The notes: generated by a model from the sequence alone, not told the origin. A stretch of DNA of 64,000 nt from Isoetes taiwanensis (GCA_021234155.1 JAJEKV010000040.1:11241072-11305071), one strand, 5' to 3'; shown: positions 22,440 to 35,235, counted from the first letter of the stretch. Numbers and translations are program-made.

Positions 22440-25400
22440 AACCATTAGGCATCAAACAACATTGTTTGAATACTCTGGGCATCAACCTCCATGATAGTCT
22501 TTGCCTAGTACCAATCCATTTCCAACATTGCCTCGTTGGGTTGGAGTGCGCACTACGGTCGGCAAATTTGTACTAAACACTGTGATATACCACAATCGCC
22601 AAGTCGTTTGCCCATGATGATCCACACTTTATTAGGTCGAAAGTGAGCACCCGGAAGACCATATTGATGCATATAGTTATACTACAAAGTAAAGGAACAA
22701 ATGTTCAAAATAGCGAAGCGAAACTTCGTGAATTATATGCTATTAAGTTGCACTTACAAATAGTGACCGCCTTTAGCATGTATACAAATTCTTAGCTAGA
22801 AACATGTTAGCCGCACGTTGCCTTGCTATCTCTAGTTGTTAGAACAGCCATTTTATTGTTTATCTCACTTGGCGGGACCCTAGATGGCCGGGGAAGTGGT
22901 TGTTTCGCATTCTTTTGTCGATAAGCGTCTTCTCTCCTCATCTCTCTTTATTTTTTTTCTTCCTCGTATTTTTTATCCATTTCTCCATGGGAGTGGAGTT
23001 GTAGATGAGAAACTTATTTGACTTTTGCACATTCTTCTAGTGTGAACAATTTCTTAAATGGTCTTCAGCCGAGAACTTCTCCAATTATAGTTGGGTGTCT
23101 TCATCGGTCCATAATAGGTAGACATTGGGGTGTATATCGACCAAGAACTTCGGTGACATAGAATAATGACTCGTGCTAACCAACCCTCGGCCATACAACC
23201 CTCACGGCCTTGCCTTACGGCGTCACGAAGTCGCGCCGAGGTTAGCCGAGGAAAGGCGTTCTATAAAAACATCCATCTAGGATTTTGTTGTACTGCAAAG
23301 CTCTGCGCCGTCCACCCCTAAAACAAATGCACCTAGTAAGTGAGTTTGTATGTCAATGAAGAAAACTTGTTGGGAATTCTTTCTCTAGCGCACAAGATGC
23401 CTCCATGACCTTAGTTACATGTCCGCCAATTTCATTTAGCCGGTATCTCCTTCCTTGTAATCCATCTACATATCATTTAAGAAGAAAAAGTTAAGTGAGT
23501 TGACGCCGAGTGTTTTTCTAAATCCGTGCAGAACTGGAAAACTCATTAGGGAGACATATTGCATGTAGTGGACGTCGGTGACCCTGAGAACAATAGGCAT
23601 AACAAGCGCAACATCTTATGCCAATCGCTTGAGATTTCCAGCCCGGTTAAACCACGCCGTTAGAGAAACAATTCATAGCGAATGCATATATATCTACAGC
23701 CAGTCTTTGTGCCTTGATAAACTTCTCGAGCGGGTTTTCATACATTTTTCGACACGATCAATCCACTTGTGGCCTTATTCCTTCTTGACATTTAACCATG
23801 CTTTAGATTTTGATCCGGCTTCTTGTAGATCTTCCTGCATTAACGCATCTGTGTCCTTCACGTCGGTGACATGCTTCCAAATAGGCGCGAAGCGTTTTAA
23901 AGATGTGCATGGGATCAAGAAGATGATGGATTCTTCAATTACATCGAAGGAAGAAGGATGCTTTCATTTCATTCCTTAACCTTATTTCCTTGGGCATGCA
24001 TGTACCCCGATCTCTCATTGTCAACCTTTTGGGAGGCTCTTGATTCTGTGTTTTCTCTTGGACCCTCGTATGAAGTCGATTTTCCATTGGCGGATATCTC
24101 TTGAAGTTTGCATAGTATTTTTTGTGTGCAATCTTAGTTGTGCGTGAGGATTCCAAGCTATTCAAACCCACACAAGTGATACATATCAGGACACTTGGAG
24201 TCGAGTTCATACAAGCCTTGAGCCAATGGCTTTCGTTGTCCACATTAAGATTGCTCTCTGCAAGGTAAATCTTAGATTCGTACAGTTCTCTTGAGACATA
24301 AATGCTCAATACCTTCACTCCACAATGTCAAAAGCTCATCAATAAGCTATTTTGAGATATGGATCTAGACTTTCCGGCTTCTTCGGTCACCGGAACTAAT
24401 AAGGTACTACCATTAAATGGCTAGTCTTCCATGAGTAACCGATTGGTAAATTATAGTTGATCAACACTACGGCCAGGATTGATGCAGCGGGTGATTGGCG
24501 TCCATGGGATTAACACCATCGTTGCCCAACCCTGTCGAGGATTTGTTGGCTCTCTTCCAAATTAGGCCATGTTTCATCGGCAACATTGCTTTGCGGGTCA
24601 CTAACCACTTGGCAGTGCATTGTCACTTTCGGCGCGTGGCGGCACATACCAACCCATGAAAGCGGCTAGAGATTCACATCGAAACAATAGCGCACATCAC
24701 GAGGGATCAATGGAAAGTAGCGAACCACCTTTGCGCCGGGGCGGTCTTTCCCTTGGCATGCTGCATTGTACCTAGAGGCACCACATTTTAGGGCGTATTT
24801 ACGTGTTCTTGTAGATGTCATCCGGATAATATACCATGCAATCATTTGGACAAAGCGTGAATCTTATGGTAGCCTAAACATTGAAACTGCCAATATATTT
24901 TTATTTAGGTCACGACTTTTGGGCATAGTGTTCCTTGTGGAAATTATTTTTCTCTTGCAATAGCACACGTATAAAACTAGGACAACTTTCGTATACATTC
25001 AACTACAAATTCAATAAGTCAAGTGGTGCGGGTGTACTTACTCTAACTTTCATGCTGCTTGGCATTTGCTCCATTTGAATTTGGCTTGAAGGTTAATATC
25101 AATAAAGATAATAGATCCAATGGGTAATAGCACACTTTTGGATATATAATGCTTTATCGCCTCCTCAATAAAGCGTGATCTTCATGACCATCGTTAGGGT
25201 ATTATTTATATGCGTCATCTAGGTGGATTTATGGAAGTTGGGCCAAATGCATCTAACATGTATGGGCTATGGGTTCCTCAGCTTCCATGGTAATCCATAG
25301 GGCATTGTCATCATCTTCATCATCGTATTCCACTGTTCATCTTCATCATTGTACTCTTCATTTATCGTTGTGCCCATGTTTTGTACCATCTTGCTCAATG

Positions 25401-25480
25401 TATTCCTAATTACGCTATCATGACTTTTGATATGCGCCAATTCGATGCGGCTTGGATGTGGTCTTGTATCCACTTGCCTA
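22440..25480 (-). pseudogene. CACTA transposase (Tnp2/DUF4218), unit A copy, heavily broken
   Basis: All transposase parts of unit B recur here in the same order on the minus strand. The acidic N-terminal region lies near 25267-25473, the Tnp2 part near 23740-25030 (best open piece 23935-24318, with the YANFKRY and EPPKRLTMRD strings), the DUF4218 part near 23290-23740, the basic C-terminal extension near 22750-23200 and the DUF4216-like piece near 22440-22620. Frames change every 50-150 codons. The plus-strand frame at 23578-23979 is a shadow of the DUF4218/Tnp2 region. As in En/Spm elements, the product would bind the element ends and catalyse excision and insertion. This copy cannot make it as read. 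Confidence 0.7.
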
Positions 25481-25734
25481 CCACCGCGCGTCAGTTAAGC
25501 GAAATAGCATAGCATTGATTGATACATACATTGAGAGCAGGTGTTTGTTAAATTTTTAAGCATTTAATACTTGACAGAAATATAAATTTTATGTCATAAT
25601 CAAAGCATATATTGAAGATATAATACATTTATCTTCAATATTGTGCGATATCATTCCAAAAGAAGAAGAAGAAAGAATTAGAAGAAGAAGAAGAAAAAGT
25701 GTGCATTTGACAAAAATTATATGAGTAATTTGAG

Positions 25735-27075
25735 TACATCATCAAAGAGGACCTGCGTTATTGGTCCTCTGGTATTTCATATTCAATGAACAATTCATCA
25801 CCAATACACAAAGTTTTTATAACAAAACCATGATATATCTCCCGTCAATTTTACGGCTAAAAATCTTCTTGGTCTTTGTTTGCCTCGACAAAGATTCACA
25901 ATTGGTAACCGAAGTTCACCGATAGAGCTATTAATAAGCGACAGGTTTCCATGCAGGCGAGGGCGACCATCAGCATATGTAGGAAACTGGCGTAGTCCAG
26001 CGGGCTTGGATATTGTTAGGTGCATTTGAATTTAGGCCATAGATGAGCATGCTTGATGCTTACTCAATTTATGCCAAATTATGCAGGGTTATATTGGGAC
26101 CATATGGCATTAAAGGGCGGTGGCATTACCATCTTTGACTTTCACGCTAAGTCATAATATATAATCGAGGCCGTACTTAGGGACCCGACTATTTTTAATC
26201 ATGTCTTTGCCTACCCCAATATATGAGAATTGCTCCCCATAAATAATTGGCTTGCCTCTGGGCCATGCATTGAATTTCTTCACGATACTTTATGTCACAG
26301 CCAAAGGGTTGGACCAAATGGACTGAGTGAAGGTGGAAGATTATTTTCTTAGGTATGATCTAGTACATTCCAATTTTTGATGAACATTGTCATTCCTCAA
26401 TCTTGGCAAGCGGCCATTTACACGGCGAGTTCTATCCGTAATGGGATACTCTTTGAGGGAAGTTGATGGCTTTCTTTTTGTAGGAGTTTTTCTATGAGCG
26501 CATTCATAGTATCGACATCATCTACTTTGTGACAACATAACCCCAAAGAATCTATATCGCCCGAGCTCACTTCATTCTCAATTTCTTCCTAACAAAATGC
26601 AAACAGAAACTAAGTTAAGTGGGTTTGGGTAGAGTAGTTGATTATGATTCATAAGATTAGGTGTATTATACCTGCGTTGGAATACCCCACATGTCGTCGA
26701 AACCTTTGGATTTGTCGGGCATTATTCACGTATTTCTCAACATGAGTGGGGGCAGTCTTTCTCATCAGTTTTATTTGTCCTTTGCGCATCGAACAATTTG
26801 CAATATAGCAAGCTCTGTCAGAGTACAACTGCAAAAAGTAACATCAAGATACTCAAGTTAACTAAATCATTCGAAACATGTTTTATGGGTACACATACAT
26901 GTGGCATTCATTTCATTTTTACACCACCGGCCTCTAGGAAGACTAGGTCCACTTGGAGTACAATTATGGACTATTTGTGGCAATTGTTGGGGTAACATTC
27001 TTCGCCATGTAACTTTCTCAAAGCTACACATCTCACTTCAACGTTTCGAAATTTCCTTGACGTTAGATCCATGTT
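25735..27075 (-). pseudogene. SET-domain-like CACTA gene, broken copy (unit A)
   Basis: This is the counterpart of 51660-53018. Exon 3 (about 25735-26600) encodes the SET-like end. The segment matching GNL..INSS lies near 25915-25950 and the GDELFIEYE segment near 25780-25805. Exon 2 (26649-26834) keeps the Cys-rich element. Exon 1 lies near 26900-27075. Frames are broken, but in places this copy keeps codons that unit B lost, for example the Gly-Asn-Leu step. Comparing the two copies is what reveals the SET-like pattern. Confidence 0.5.
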
Positions 27076-27079
27076 GTTT

Positions 27080-28310
27080 TCTAGTAAACAATAAAAGTAT
27101 TAATAAAAAACCATGTAATAATATAATAATTATAAATATCCATGTTTTTTTCATGATTTTATCAAATGTTTATTCTTAAGATTGATTCATACAACGTTTA
27201 TGATATTTAGAAAGCATTTTGATTGAGAGAGTCTGAACTTAGATACATCTAGTCCTCTCCATTTGGAAATGGAGTAGGCCGATTACCTTATATTCGCGCA
27301 ACCTTTCCAAATCTTTTGTAATCTATATGAAGATTGAAACTTACATTACGAGATTACTGCATAAACCCGATACATTTAAATTAGCTACTCCATTGGGGAT
27401 GGAGCAGGCCGGTACCTTGATCATGCATCCCTCAAGTTTTAACATACTTTCAAGATTCAATCTTCTATTTCCTATTAGCATTTAGAGGTGTTTTAGCTCT
27501 AACACAAAGATTAAAAGAGATCTTACGCCTTGAAGACCCGCGAGCAAAAAATCCGGAAACAAACGGTGAAAATAACAAGTAAATAACCCGAGCGCCGGGT
27601 TCCCGCCATATATGACGTCGTTTATGCGGCGATGCGGTAGTAACGTCGTTCCATGATACCGGCTGCGGCGTAGATCACATTTTAGGCTGCCATTCGACTG
27701 CTTGTGCGTCGATGCCCCCTCATATGCCACGTCGAGATGATCGGCGTCGTTTACTGACGTCAAATGATCACTCGCGTCGTTAAGCGACTAAGCGTGATTG
27801 TTTAACATAGCGAGAAAGCGACATACAATACAAATAACACAAATAAATAAAAAATCTTGATGTTCCCCATTCATAAAATAAGCTTATACAGCGACAACAC
27901 AAATAGATAAAAACTTATTGTTTCCATTCATAAAAAGCTTATACATTACTTATGTGTCCATCGAGGGCGTGGCGAGTTTGATGCAACCATTTGCATCATT
28001 ATACATTAATGTAAGTTTTCTCTTTGTTTTGGCTGGGTGAGCCACATTCTACCCGATCGTTCCGCATGGAGCGCCCGGGATATTAGTGCTGTCGAGCTCC
28101 TTTTCACTCATCTTTTGATGGTGAAGGGAGGGTTCTGGCCAGGGGCGGGGGTTCTTGGAGTTGTGCTTCCCTTGGAGGAGAGGATTGCTAGAAGGAACAA
28201 TAATTTTACCTTGAAGGTGGTCTTCCAGGCTGCCAGGACCATTATAACAGATAGGGAAGAACACTCAAAAAATAAGAATACTTGGCTGACTATGATGGAT
28301 CCACTTATAA
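27080..28310. other. CACTA right arm, 5' region (unit A)
   Basis: AT-rich sequence equivalent to 53030-54250, including a patch of CGTCGTT motifs near 27600-27790 and a short leftward frame near 28050-28110. No full gene is supported. Confidence 0.4.
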
Positions 28311-28321
28311 GCATTGGATGT

Positions 28322-28343
28322 AGGGTTAGGGTTAGGGTTAGGG
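28322..28343 (+). repeat. Telomere-like TTAGGG run (unit A)
   Basis: Three to four tandem TTAGGG units, identical in unit B at 54263-54284. This is the vertebrate/Asparagales-type hexamer, not the usual plant TTTAGGG. Confidence 0.7.
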
Positions 28344-28379
28344 TTTTTATTTGGCAAAAAAATTCCTGCAGTATTGTGG

Positions 28380-28715
28380 CGTCGTTTAAGCGTTGAAATT
28401 TGGCGATGTCTTTGGAAACGCTTGAGGCGGTGGCTGCTTTACCGAGCTACCATACCGCGAGCGGGCGTCGGCGTTGGCCTACTTGTCGTTCGCGGCAGCC
28501 TGTTGGCCCAGCGTCTTGTCACCTTGGTTTGCCGGCTAGGCAATTTGCCCATTTCCGCACATGGCCGGCCACGCGTGTGGCTGAAAACGTCGTTGAGCGG
28601 CGCGTCAGCGGCCGTTATGCGTCGTTGAGAACGGCGATAATGGTCGATCAGCGGCGGCGTTAGGCGTTCATCGGCGGCGCCTGCGTCGTTGGGCGTCCGG
28701 CGATCCTTAATAGTG
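28380..28715. mobile_element. CACTA right subterminal region and terminus (unit A)
   Basis: CGTCGTT/AACGACG-type motifs fill this stretch, which ends at TAGTG (28711-28715). The bases before it read CCTTAATAGTG here and CCCTTGTAGTG in unit B. RNase H coding sequence resumes immediately after, as in unit B. Confidence 0.6.
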
Positions 28716-29040
28716 CATTTTTACGCATTGTCCAGCGCTTACATCACTACCTTTTTAGGCTGATCAAATCAGAGTTCTTTGTGGATCACCCAAAGCACTC
28801 CCTTTATTTGATCAACAAGTCCGCATACAGACGCGTGCTTTCGTTGGGTCCTTCTTCTCAGAATTTGCTCCTTTTGAAATTGTTCATAAAGCGGGGGCCA
28901 AGTCTCATGTCGTCCCGGATTATCTTTCCGCATCCACGAGATGATCCCTCAGCTTTGGAGTCTCGGATGCCTTTCACGATGCTCGGCTCTTTTAGTCACG
29001 GCAACACCACATTGGTTCCATGATTTTTCAGCTGATTACC
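28716..29040 (+). pseudogene. Ty3 RNase H remnant (unit A)
   Basis: This matches 54666-54960. The segments encoding FFVDH, LYLINK and FEIVHK are recognisable but lie in different frames. In Ty3 Pol this domain removes the RNA strand during reverse transcription. It begins abruptly at the CACTA terminus. Confidence 0.6.
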
Positions 29041-29044
29041 TCCT

Positions 29045-30260
29045 CCCGCGGTGCTCTTCCACTGAAGATGAGGCGCTCTCTCACCTTAGCGAAAATCCGT
29101 CGCCATCAATTTTCTCAGGAAGATTAAGTGACACACCATAGTTCTTGGGACATCTCTAAAGAATGGGAGGACTACCATCAGCCGGTGTGTGTTCTACCTC
29201 ACTGAAGTTCAGGACATTGTTAGAAGGAAGCTCATCAAGGGCTGGTGGTGGTCATTTCATGGCTTCCCACGACGCTTAAAATCCTTCTTACTTGGGGTAT
29301 TATTATTTTGCGCTCTTCAAAGATGCTCCGCCCACGCACGCCCTTGCGTGCGCTTACCGGCGAGGTAGGGCGGCCCGGCAGCCAGCGCTCTTCCCGCGCC
29401 AGCGCGGTTGCCGCCGCTTCCCGCCGGCAAATGGGAATGGATTTTGTGGGACCCATCGATCACCTCTGCGGCACACCCGTGCCGCTACGATACAGTTCTC
29501 GCGACTCGCTACCAAATGGAAGGAAGCTTGCGCACTTCCGGACAACAACTGCGCGTAAGCCGCGGCCCGGGGATTATCTATCAGCAAATCACATCCAGCG
29601 ATTAATTTTACGGGTAGTGGGTGTCGGGGTGTTCACTTTATCAATCATACCATCAAGGAAGTGGCGGATTATCTCACGATACATCATCACAAAACACACC
29701 TTACTATCCTCCGAGGCAATGGGTTGTGAAAGCACCAACAAAACTTCGGTCACCATTCTCAAAGAAAGAATTTGTGGCGCTTCAGCCTGTGATTGTGAGA
29801 CAAAACTTCCTCTTGTTCTTTGGGCCTACAATACTTGTTTCAAGATTGCTACGGGTCACACTCCTTTTTTAAATTGGTTTTATGGTCAAGGGAAGCTCTC
29901 ATGCCATTTGAATACATCCTTCCAACACTCCCGTTTTTCAATTAGCTCTTGCTCACTTAACCATTTGCTCTTTCAAAGCGGGTCTATCAATTAGAAACGA
30001 TTGGATGAACCGAAGGATGTATAAACCGTCTATTTATTTAAGCGGACCTTGATTGCAAAAAATCTTTATGACAAGCGTTTGAAGACAAAGCTTATTTATT
30101 CAAAGAAGGAGATTTGGTTCTTCTTTGTAGTTCAATTTTACAAAATTTTCGGGTAAGCTCAGAGTTTAAGGTTGAAGCGGCGCCATCATATTGTTCAAGA
30201 GTAGTTTAGACCAAATTGTCTTCCAACTAAATTTGAGTTAGATGGCACTCCATTACCTAC
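29045..30260 (+). pseudogene. Ty3 integrase remnant (unit A)
   Basis: This is a broken copy of the integrase at 55000-56200. The first catalytic segment (encoding MDFVGPID, near 29435) is intact. The second, in the RGVHFINHT segment, has lost its Asp codon to a small change near 29615, and the Glu-bearing GNGL.EST segment is shifted near 29720. The C-terminal GPY/F region is only partly readable near 30170. Confidence 0.65.
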
Positions 30261-31349
30261 ATTGGTTAATGGTTTTGAAATTACTCAAAGCATTTCATCA
30301 CACAGAAAGTGAACATCAACACAGGCAGTTCAAGAATCAAACACCACTGAGAGAAGTGACTAGAAGTGATTTGGAATTATATTACTAATTGGAGATTTTT
30401 ACAAAATGTGGTGCTGATAGCCCCTATTTCCTTCACAGGCAGCGCCCTATATACAAATCACAGACTCGAGCCTATCTACTAAGTCCTAAGAGGAAAAACC
30501 GCCTCTCAGGGTTGAACCCCAGGGTAATCGCGGAGGAGATGGTAGAGGTTACGCTTTCGAGGGTCCCGGTAGTGCGGGAACCACTCCATCCGGGTTGGTG
30601 GGAGAGATGGGGATGTTAAAATTGCATCCGGCACACCCGGCAATCCATCACGAATGCCCACGCGGTTGTGGCGGCGCCCGGCGAGGATCGAACAATTCAT
30701 CTTACAAGTGATCCCTCGGCCGGTTGGTGGGCATAGATGGAGTTTTAGATTCGAGCCGTGGCAGTAGTACTTTCAGTAGCCATGAGGATAATAGCAGCTA
30801 CTCGGTTACGTCTTATATAGCCAGCAGGAAGCTGAGTAGTCGGCGTGGACCAATGATTTTGCTTGCGTGTTTGCAATGCAAGGCTCCTTCTGGCAGGAAT
30901 ACTTTTCTCCGTAGCATATTTAGCGAGGTACCTTCGATACATTCAGCTTTGGCGATATCCGCCGGAGTTCTTAGGCATTCAATGCCCTTCCTTCTTTTCA
31001 TGAGTGGGTATATGTGTCCTTTGGCCCACTTGTACGTGCTATACCTGCCTGCCTCTTTCTTCACATCCCATCATTCTCTCATTTAATCTCCATAGTTCAT
31101 TGCTTCTCCCTTATATGTTTTTAGGGGACTTGTAAATTTTTGCCTCTCAACTGCGCCTCCCGCCGAAAAAAGTAACTTTAGGCGCACGGCACCATCAGCG
31201 GTTTTGCGGCAAAGCGCCTATGTGAGGGCCTTAAGCCCACCCTTGCTTGGCGCCCTAAAACCTTTACCGTTCCTCTGGCCGTCCTCCGCGCCAGCGCACA
31301 GGTCCTCCGCCTTTGAATCACTCTTTAATTTTTTGCACAATGCGTTACC
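30261..31349. other. Spacer between integrase and extra gene (unit A)
   Basis: This is equivalent to 56215-57235. It contains the leftward TATA/CCAAT pair at 30814-30854 and the minus-strand frame at 30506-30700. No conserved protein is recognised. Confidence 0.4.
30814..30854 (-). promoter_or_regulatory. Leftward TATA/CCAAT promoter (unit A)
   Basis: On the minus strand ATTGG (a CCAAT box) is followed 30 bases later by GGCTATATAAGACG. The same spacing and orientation occur in unit B. It would start transcription toward the integrase, antisense to pol. Confidence 0.45.
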
Positions 31350-32935
31350 ATGGCTGCACAAAGTTTTCCCACTCTTCAAGCTACGCTCCCAAAGATCCGG
31401 CTCTTTTTGCATCGTATCCTTCTTGGCGCCCACTTTAGTGAAGCACCTTGTTGGCTCGGTAAAGTAAGCGAGCGACAGAGCTTCTGAGAATTCTCTCAAA
31501 TGAAACTTCCAACTCCAAATCCTGCCCGATTGCGGCGGTTCGCCATAATATTATTTGCCCCGCATGAGTTACACCCACGTGGTCGATGGCACCACTATTT
31601 CATTGACTCAACATTTGATTTCTGAGGTATTTCCTTATTCCCTTGCACACTCCTTGTGTATCATGAATTACGCTATCGGGATCTTGATGTCACCAAGTTT
31701 GGTGCACACCTTATCATGCCAATGTCCATCGTCTAACCAATATCGACAAGCTTCACGAGACCTTTGTTAAATTTACGTGGCGAAAATTCCTTGGGTATTC
31801 TATCAAGAACACCCATATCAATAAACCTTTCTATAACTTTGGTCCTTCTTTGCTACACACTCCAAACACCACATAGATTGGCCCCAAATGATGTTCTATC
31901 GTCTTCTCCAAGAAATGGACCGCCTTGGTACCACTTCCATTTACGAAGTTTACGTGGGAGGGCACTTTCAAGCCCTCATCGTCATTACTTCCCTCCCACA
32001 CCACCAAATTCTCATACTTCCACTCAGCGCTCCCTTCCACTCAATCACCAAGTTGGCACATCACGGCCCGTCTTCTCACAGTCATGACCACGGTCACACT
32101 CATGTCCTTTGTCTCTTCCCTCGGCTACACCATCCACTTCACACCATTTTTCCCGGACCTCCCAAACCGGGCAACAGACCAATTCCACCACCACAACACC
32201 CTAAATGGGTTGTTGTATCGATTGTCGAGGAAGCTCAAAGGCTTCTTTGCTCTTAAGTTAAGAATGCCAAGGCGCTCTTATGGCCCGGGGTTCACCGGGC
32301 ACTTTCGAGGCCTCGTCGCGGTACACCAAGACCTTCAAAGGCACCCAAGCGCCCAAGTTGCAACTTTGGAGAGCCACACTTCAAGACAAGCATGAAGCTC
32401 TCTTACAGGCTCATGCGGATCTCAAGTACACAAGCTCAAGTCAGCCAACTTCTGAGATCAGCGGGCTCGGCTCGGTCGAAATTCAGACTTTATTGGAGCA
32501 CAATAAGTCCAAAGCAGCTCTCACGAGTACTAAGGGCGAAGATATTGCTAAACTCAATGCCTTGTACTGGGCGTGTGAAAATTTCAGCACTCAAGTTCAA
32601 AATCTTTTCAGCCGGGGCGCTCAAAGTCGCCTCCTTGGCGGCTCGGCTTTCTACAGAACCTCTCGGCTCACCTCTCTTCAAGATCAGCTTACGGAGGTGC
32701 GAAGCAGAAGATCCTCGATGGCCGGAGATTGCCGTGCCCGTCTCAATACACCGGAAATCTTCCTCCCGGGTCCACACTTCGAGAAGCGGGTGCGTGACCG
32801 ATCCGCTTTGCTACTCGAAAAAGACAATCGGATGGTGATCTTGAACAGCAGTACTGCGACAAGCTATTGATCTGCTGATGAGGCTCAAGGAAAACTTGGC
32901 CCCGGACCGCCATTCTTCATCGAATACTGTTGACT
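31350..32935 (+). pseudogene. Extra 3' gene (transposon-associated-like domain plus coiled coil), broken copy (unit A)
   Basis: This copy starts ATGGCTGCAC, as at 57236, and matches the 453-codon open frame of unit B over its length. Many single-base changes break it. They mostly fall where unit B has CAG or CTG (for example CCCAGACC in B, CCCGGACC here). Only short pieces stay open. Confidence 0.65.
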
Positions 32936-34260
32936 TCGGTCCCCTCACGCTATCACGATTATGTGGTTTGCTCGGCGCCACCTCTTCCTTCGAGTGGCAT
33001 CGGCCGAGATGGACACAATGGATATCCTTTGGCGATCTTTGATTTTCTTGGTTGGCGAACTCTCCATTGAAGACAAAGGGTTATCTTTGTGCCTTGTGGT
33101 CTTTGATCTCATACCTTTGTGCCCGATCGGACTTTATCACCTTCCAGTGGTTCGACCCATGGCTTACATCTTTCATGATTTCTATCACGGGTGATACGGG
33201 GAACACTTTGGAAATGGGCCACGCCCGGCTTTTCGGGGTGACCCCTTGTGCAATGGGTGCCGGGATAACAATCCATATCTTGCGGATCTGCTCGGACCCA
33301 AACTCTTCATCGAGGGTACATGCACGAGCTTGCCAATCATTTATCTCTCGGCTTGGCGAGGCTTTTGCAACTTTCATCGAGGGAAGTATCTAGGACATCG
33401 AGGATCTTCCCTATGCCCAAATTTATATCGGCATCGCGAGGTTACAATGGATTTTACGCTCTCTTGGATAGCAAAAGGCGGTCCCCACGGGATGGGATAG
33501 CCCTCTGTCAACTCGACTCTCTGCTTCTCTTTGGGATCGTTGGTGTCGGGCACTTGATCCGGATCTTGTCGGTCAATTGAGGGCGCTTTCGGCCGCATAC
33601 AGGCATGGTTCCTTCTCCCTATGCTTTCCAGGTGTACCTCCGCCCGGGAGTTCGACTTGATTGGCGCCTTCCTTTTTGGACCAAGGTCATGGATGGTCAT
33701 GCGGTGGACACCACCTCGGATCTCGGCCGGATCTCGGTGGGATCCACGTTTTTGTTCGCCGCTCACATTGGGAAGAAGGTGCTACTCACGGACAACACCA
33801 CCAATTGGATCTACATTGCTAATGGCGTGGTTGGCAGCGGCCGGATGCGCTACATGGTCTCAACACCTTCTTGCAAAAGCGCCTCCACCTCACGATCCTT
33901 ACGTCCATCTTCAAGCGGGGATTTTCGCTGCCCTCAAATGCATTTTCTTTGAGCTCCTTAAATCGGCGTCCCATTTTTCACTTTGCAATCCGAATGCGGC
34001 GTCGGTGCCTTTGGCCTTGGACTGTCTCCTCATGGAATGTCGGTACATTTCTTGAGCGCCCGCTGCGCCGAAGACATGATGCGGCTCGTTTTCTTATTGA
34101 TGCTGATCACGCCCTTGGCCAAAACACACCTCAAGCTCTTCAATCCGCCAAGATCTCATCAGCCGATTACCATAATGGTGCCCGTCCTCACTCCGTGAGG
34201 ATCCTTTCCCCGATGGCTTCCGCCCTCTGGCGCTTCCTCCTTTTCTTCACTCGGTAGCCG
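32936..34260 (+). pseudogene. Degenerate 3' continuation of the extra gene (unit A)
   Basis: Overlapping plus-strand frames continue to the polypurine tract and align with 58836-60200. Their products are unrecognised. Frame changes follow the same pattern of small indels at C/G sites. Confidence 0.4.
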
Positions 34261-34273
34261 TTTGGTGGGGAAG
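34261..34273 (+). other. Polypurine tract of unit A
   Basis: TTTGGTGGGGAAG sits directly before the LTR start TGTTAG. It would be the plus-strand primer for reverse transcription. Confidence 0.75.
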
Positions 34274-35220
34274 TGTTAGTCTGTGCCTCACAGTGCGGGG
34301 ACTATTCATCATCGTCGGACGAGGGTCAAGCTCAAAGATCCTCGGTCACCACGGGTCGGACATCCAAGCCTCATGAAGACTAGCGGCAGAGCCCGCTTGA
34401 TCAAAGCCTTTGTTTGTCAACAAAGGCGCCCGCTTCGGACAAGTGGCGGCCCGTCCACTTGCCAGCGTCGGCGTCGGCGTGATTTTAGGCACTTCAGAGG
34501 CGCCAACATTCTGCAAATCAGGCCTCCTTCGAGTCGGCACGAGATCGATTTAGAGTGTCTATATTGGGCCCAAAGGCCATTGTACTATATATATGAGTAG
34601 AGTTAGCTCATAAGTTTTTAGATGAGTTTTGAGTCTTGTCTCTCTTGATCTCCTCTCTATTTAGAGCTCATGTATGTTCATCATTGATATCAAGGAAGCT
34701 TATCATTTTCCTCTCATTTGTTCTCTTTTGTTCTGTTTTCTTCTTCTTGTTTTTCTCTTGCAAATCCAGCGTGACATAGTCCCCGGTTCTCTGTTAGATC
34801 AAGGGTCCTCCACGGAGGAGCTGTCTTCTGAGGAGTTCGAACAGACCCCAAACAATTATCTTAATGTTTGTTTTGCGGAGTTAGGACAATGGTGGTTGGC
34901 CAAAAAGCTTGCCAATGGGGTTCACTTTCTCGATCCTTAGGCTGCTTAGTAATGTATAGTTCTTTTGCAATCAAATGTTTATTCAAGTATTTGATGTAAC
35001 CATTGATTCAATATAGCTATCACCATTTATGTTATGTATTGGTTAGTGGTGTTGCCGGTAAGGTAAGTTTAGATCACATTGGCAATTATTACGTGCATCA
35101 TTGAGGAGCATCGACTCGCACTCATAAACTACACCATTGAAGTGAAATTGTCACGGAAGGTTGTGCGAACCCCCTTCAATTTGCTGGCTAATTGTGGTGT
35201 GTAGGGATGAGATTTGATCA
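34274..35220 (+). mobile_element. Complete LTR shared by units A and B (947 bp)
   Basis: It starts TGTTAG after the polypurine tract of unit A and ends TGATCA two bases before the primer site of unit B. It is therefore both the 3' LTR of A and the 5' LTR of B. It aligns end to end with 60214-61175. The first 270 bases differ at many C/G-rich positions, while the AT-rich rest is nearly identical. No target-site duplication separates the units. Confidence 0.85.
34586..34594 (+). promoter_or_regulatory. LTR TATA box (unit B)
   Basis: TATATATAT at LTR position about 313, conserved in all three LTRs. Confidence 0.65.
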
Positions 35221-35223
35221 ATT

Positions 35224-35235
35224 TGGTATCGGATC
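35224..35235 (+). other. Primer-binding site of unit B
   Basis: TGGTATCGGATC here, where the other two units have TGGTATCAGATC. The single difference is CAG versus CGG. tRNA-iMet type. Confidence 0.7.

Larger units (their letters stand above)
742..34273 (+). mobile_element. Ty3-type retrotransposon unit A, internal region (33.5 kb)
   Basis: The segment runs from just after the left LTR to just before the LTR at 34274. It carries the primer site at its left, RNase H and integrase remnants near 28.7-30.3 kb, a downstream extra gene and a polypurine tract at its right. Order and strand match unit B. Unit A is longer because of an insertion at 4448-10640 and two more copies of a 1.1-kb satellite unit. 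Almost all coding regions are broken by short indels. The nested CACTA ends at the same base context as in unit B, so it was already present when the units duplicated. Confidence 0.8.

Noticed and set aside
23578-23979. 133-codon plus-strand frame in unit A
   Set aside because: The minus strand here encodes the DUF4218/Tnp2 transposase region. This frame is its shadow and is not open in unit B.
28037-28396. 119-codon plus-strand frame reading across the TTAGGG run
   Set aside because: It crosses the telomere-like repeat (Val-Arg-Val-Arg) and is not open in unit B. The opposite strand has the more conserved MSEKEL start.
31218-31499. Minus-strand frames opposite the start of the extra 3' gene
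   Set aside because: They mirror the coding strand of that gene and are not kept between units.
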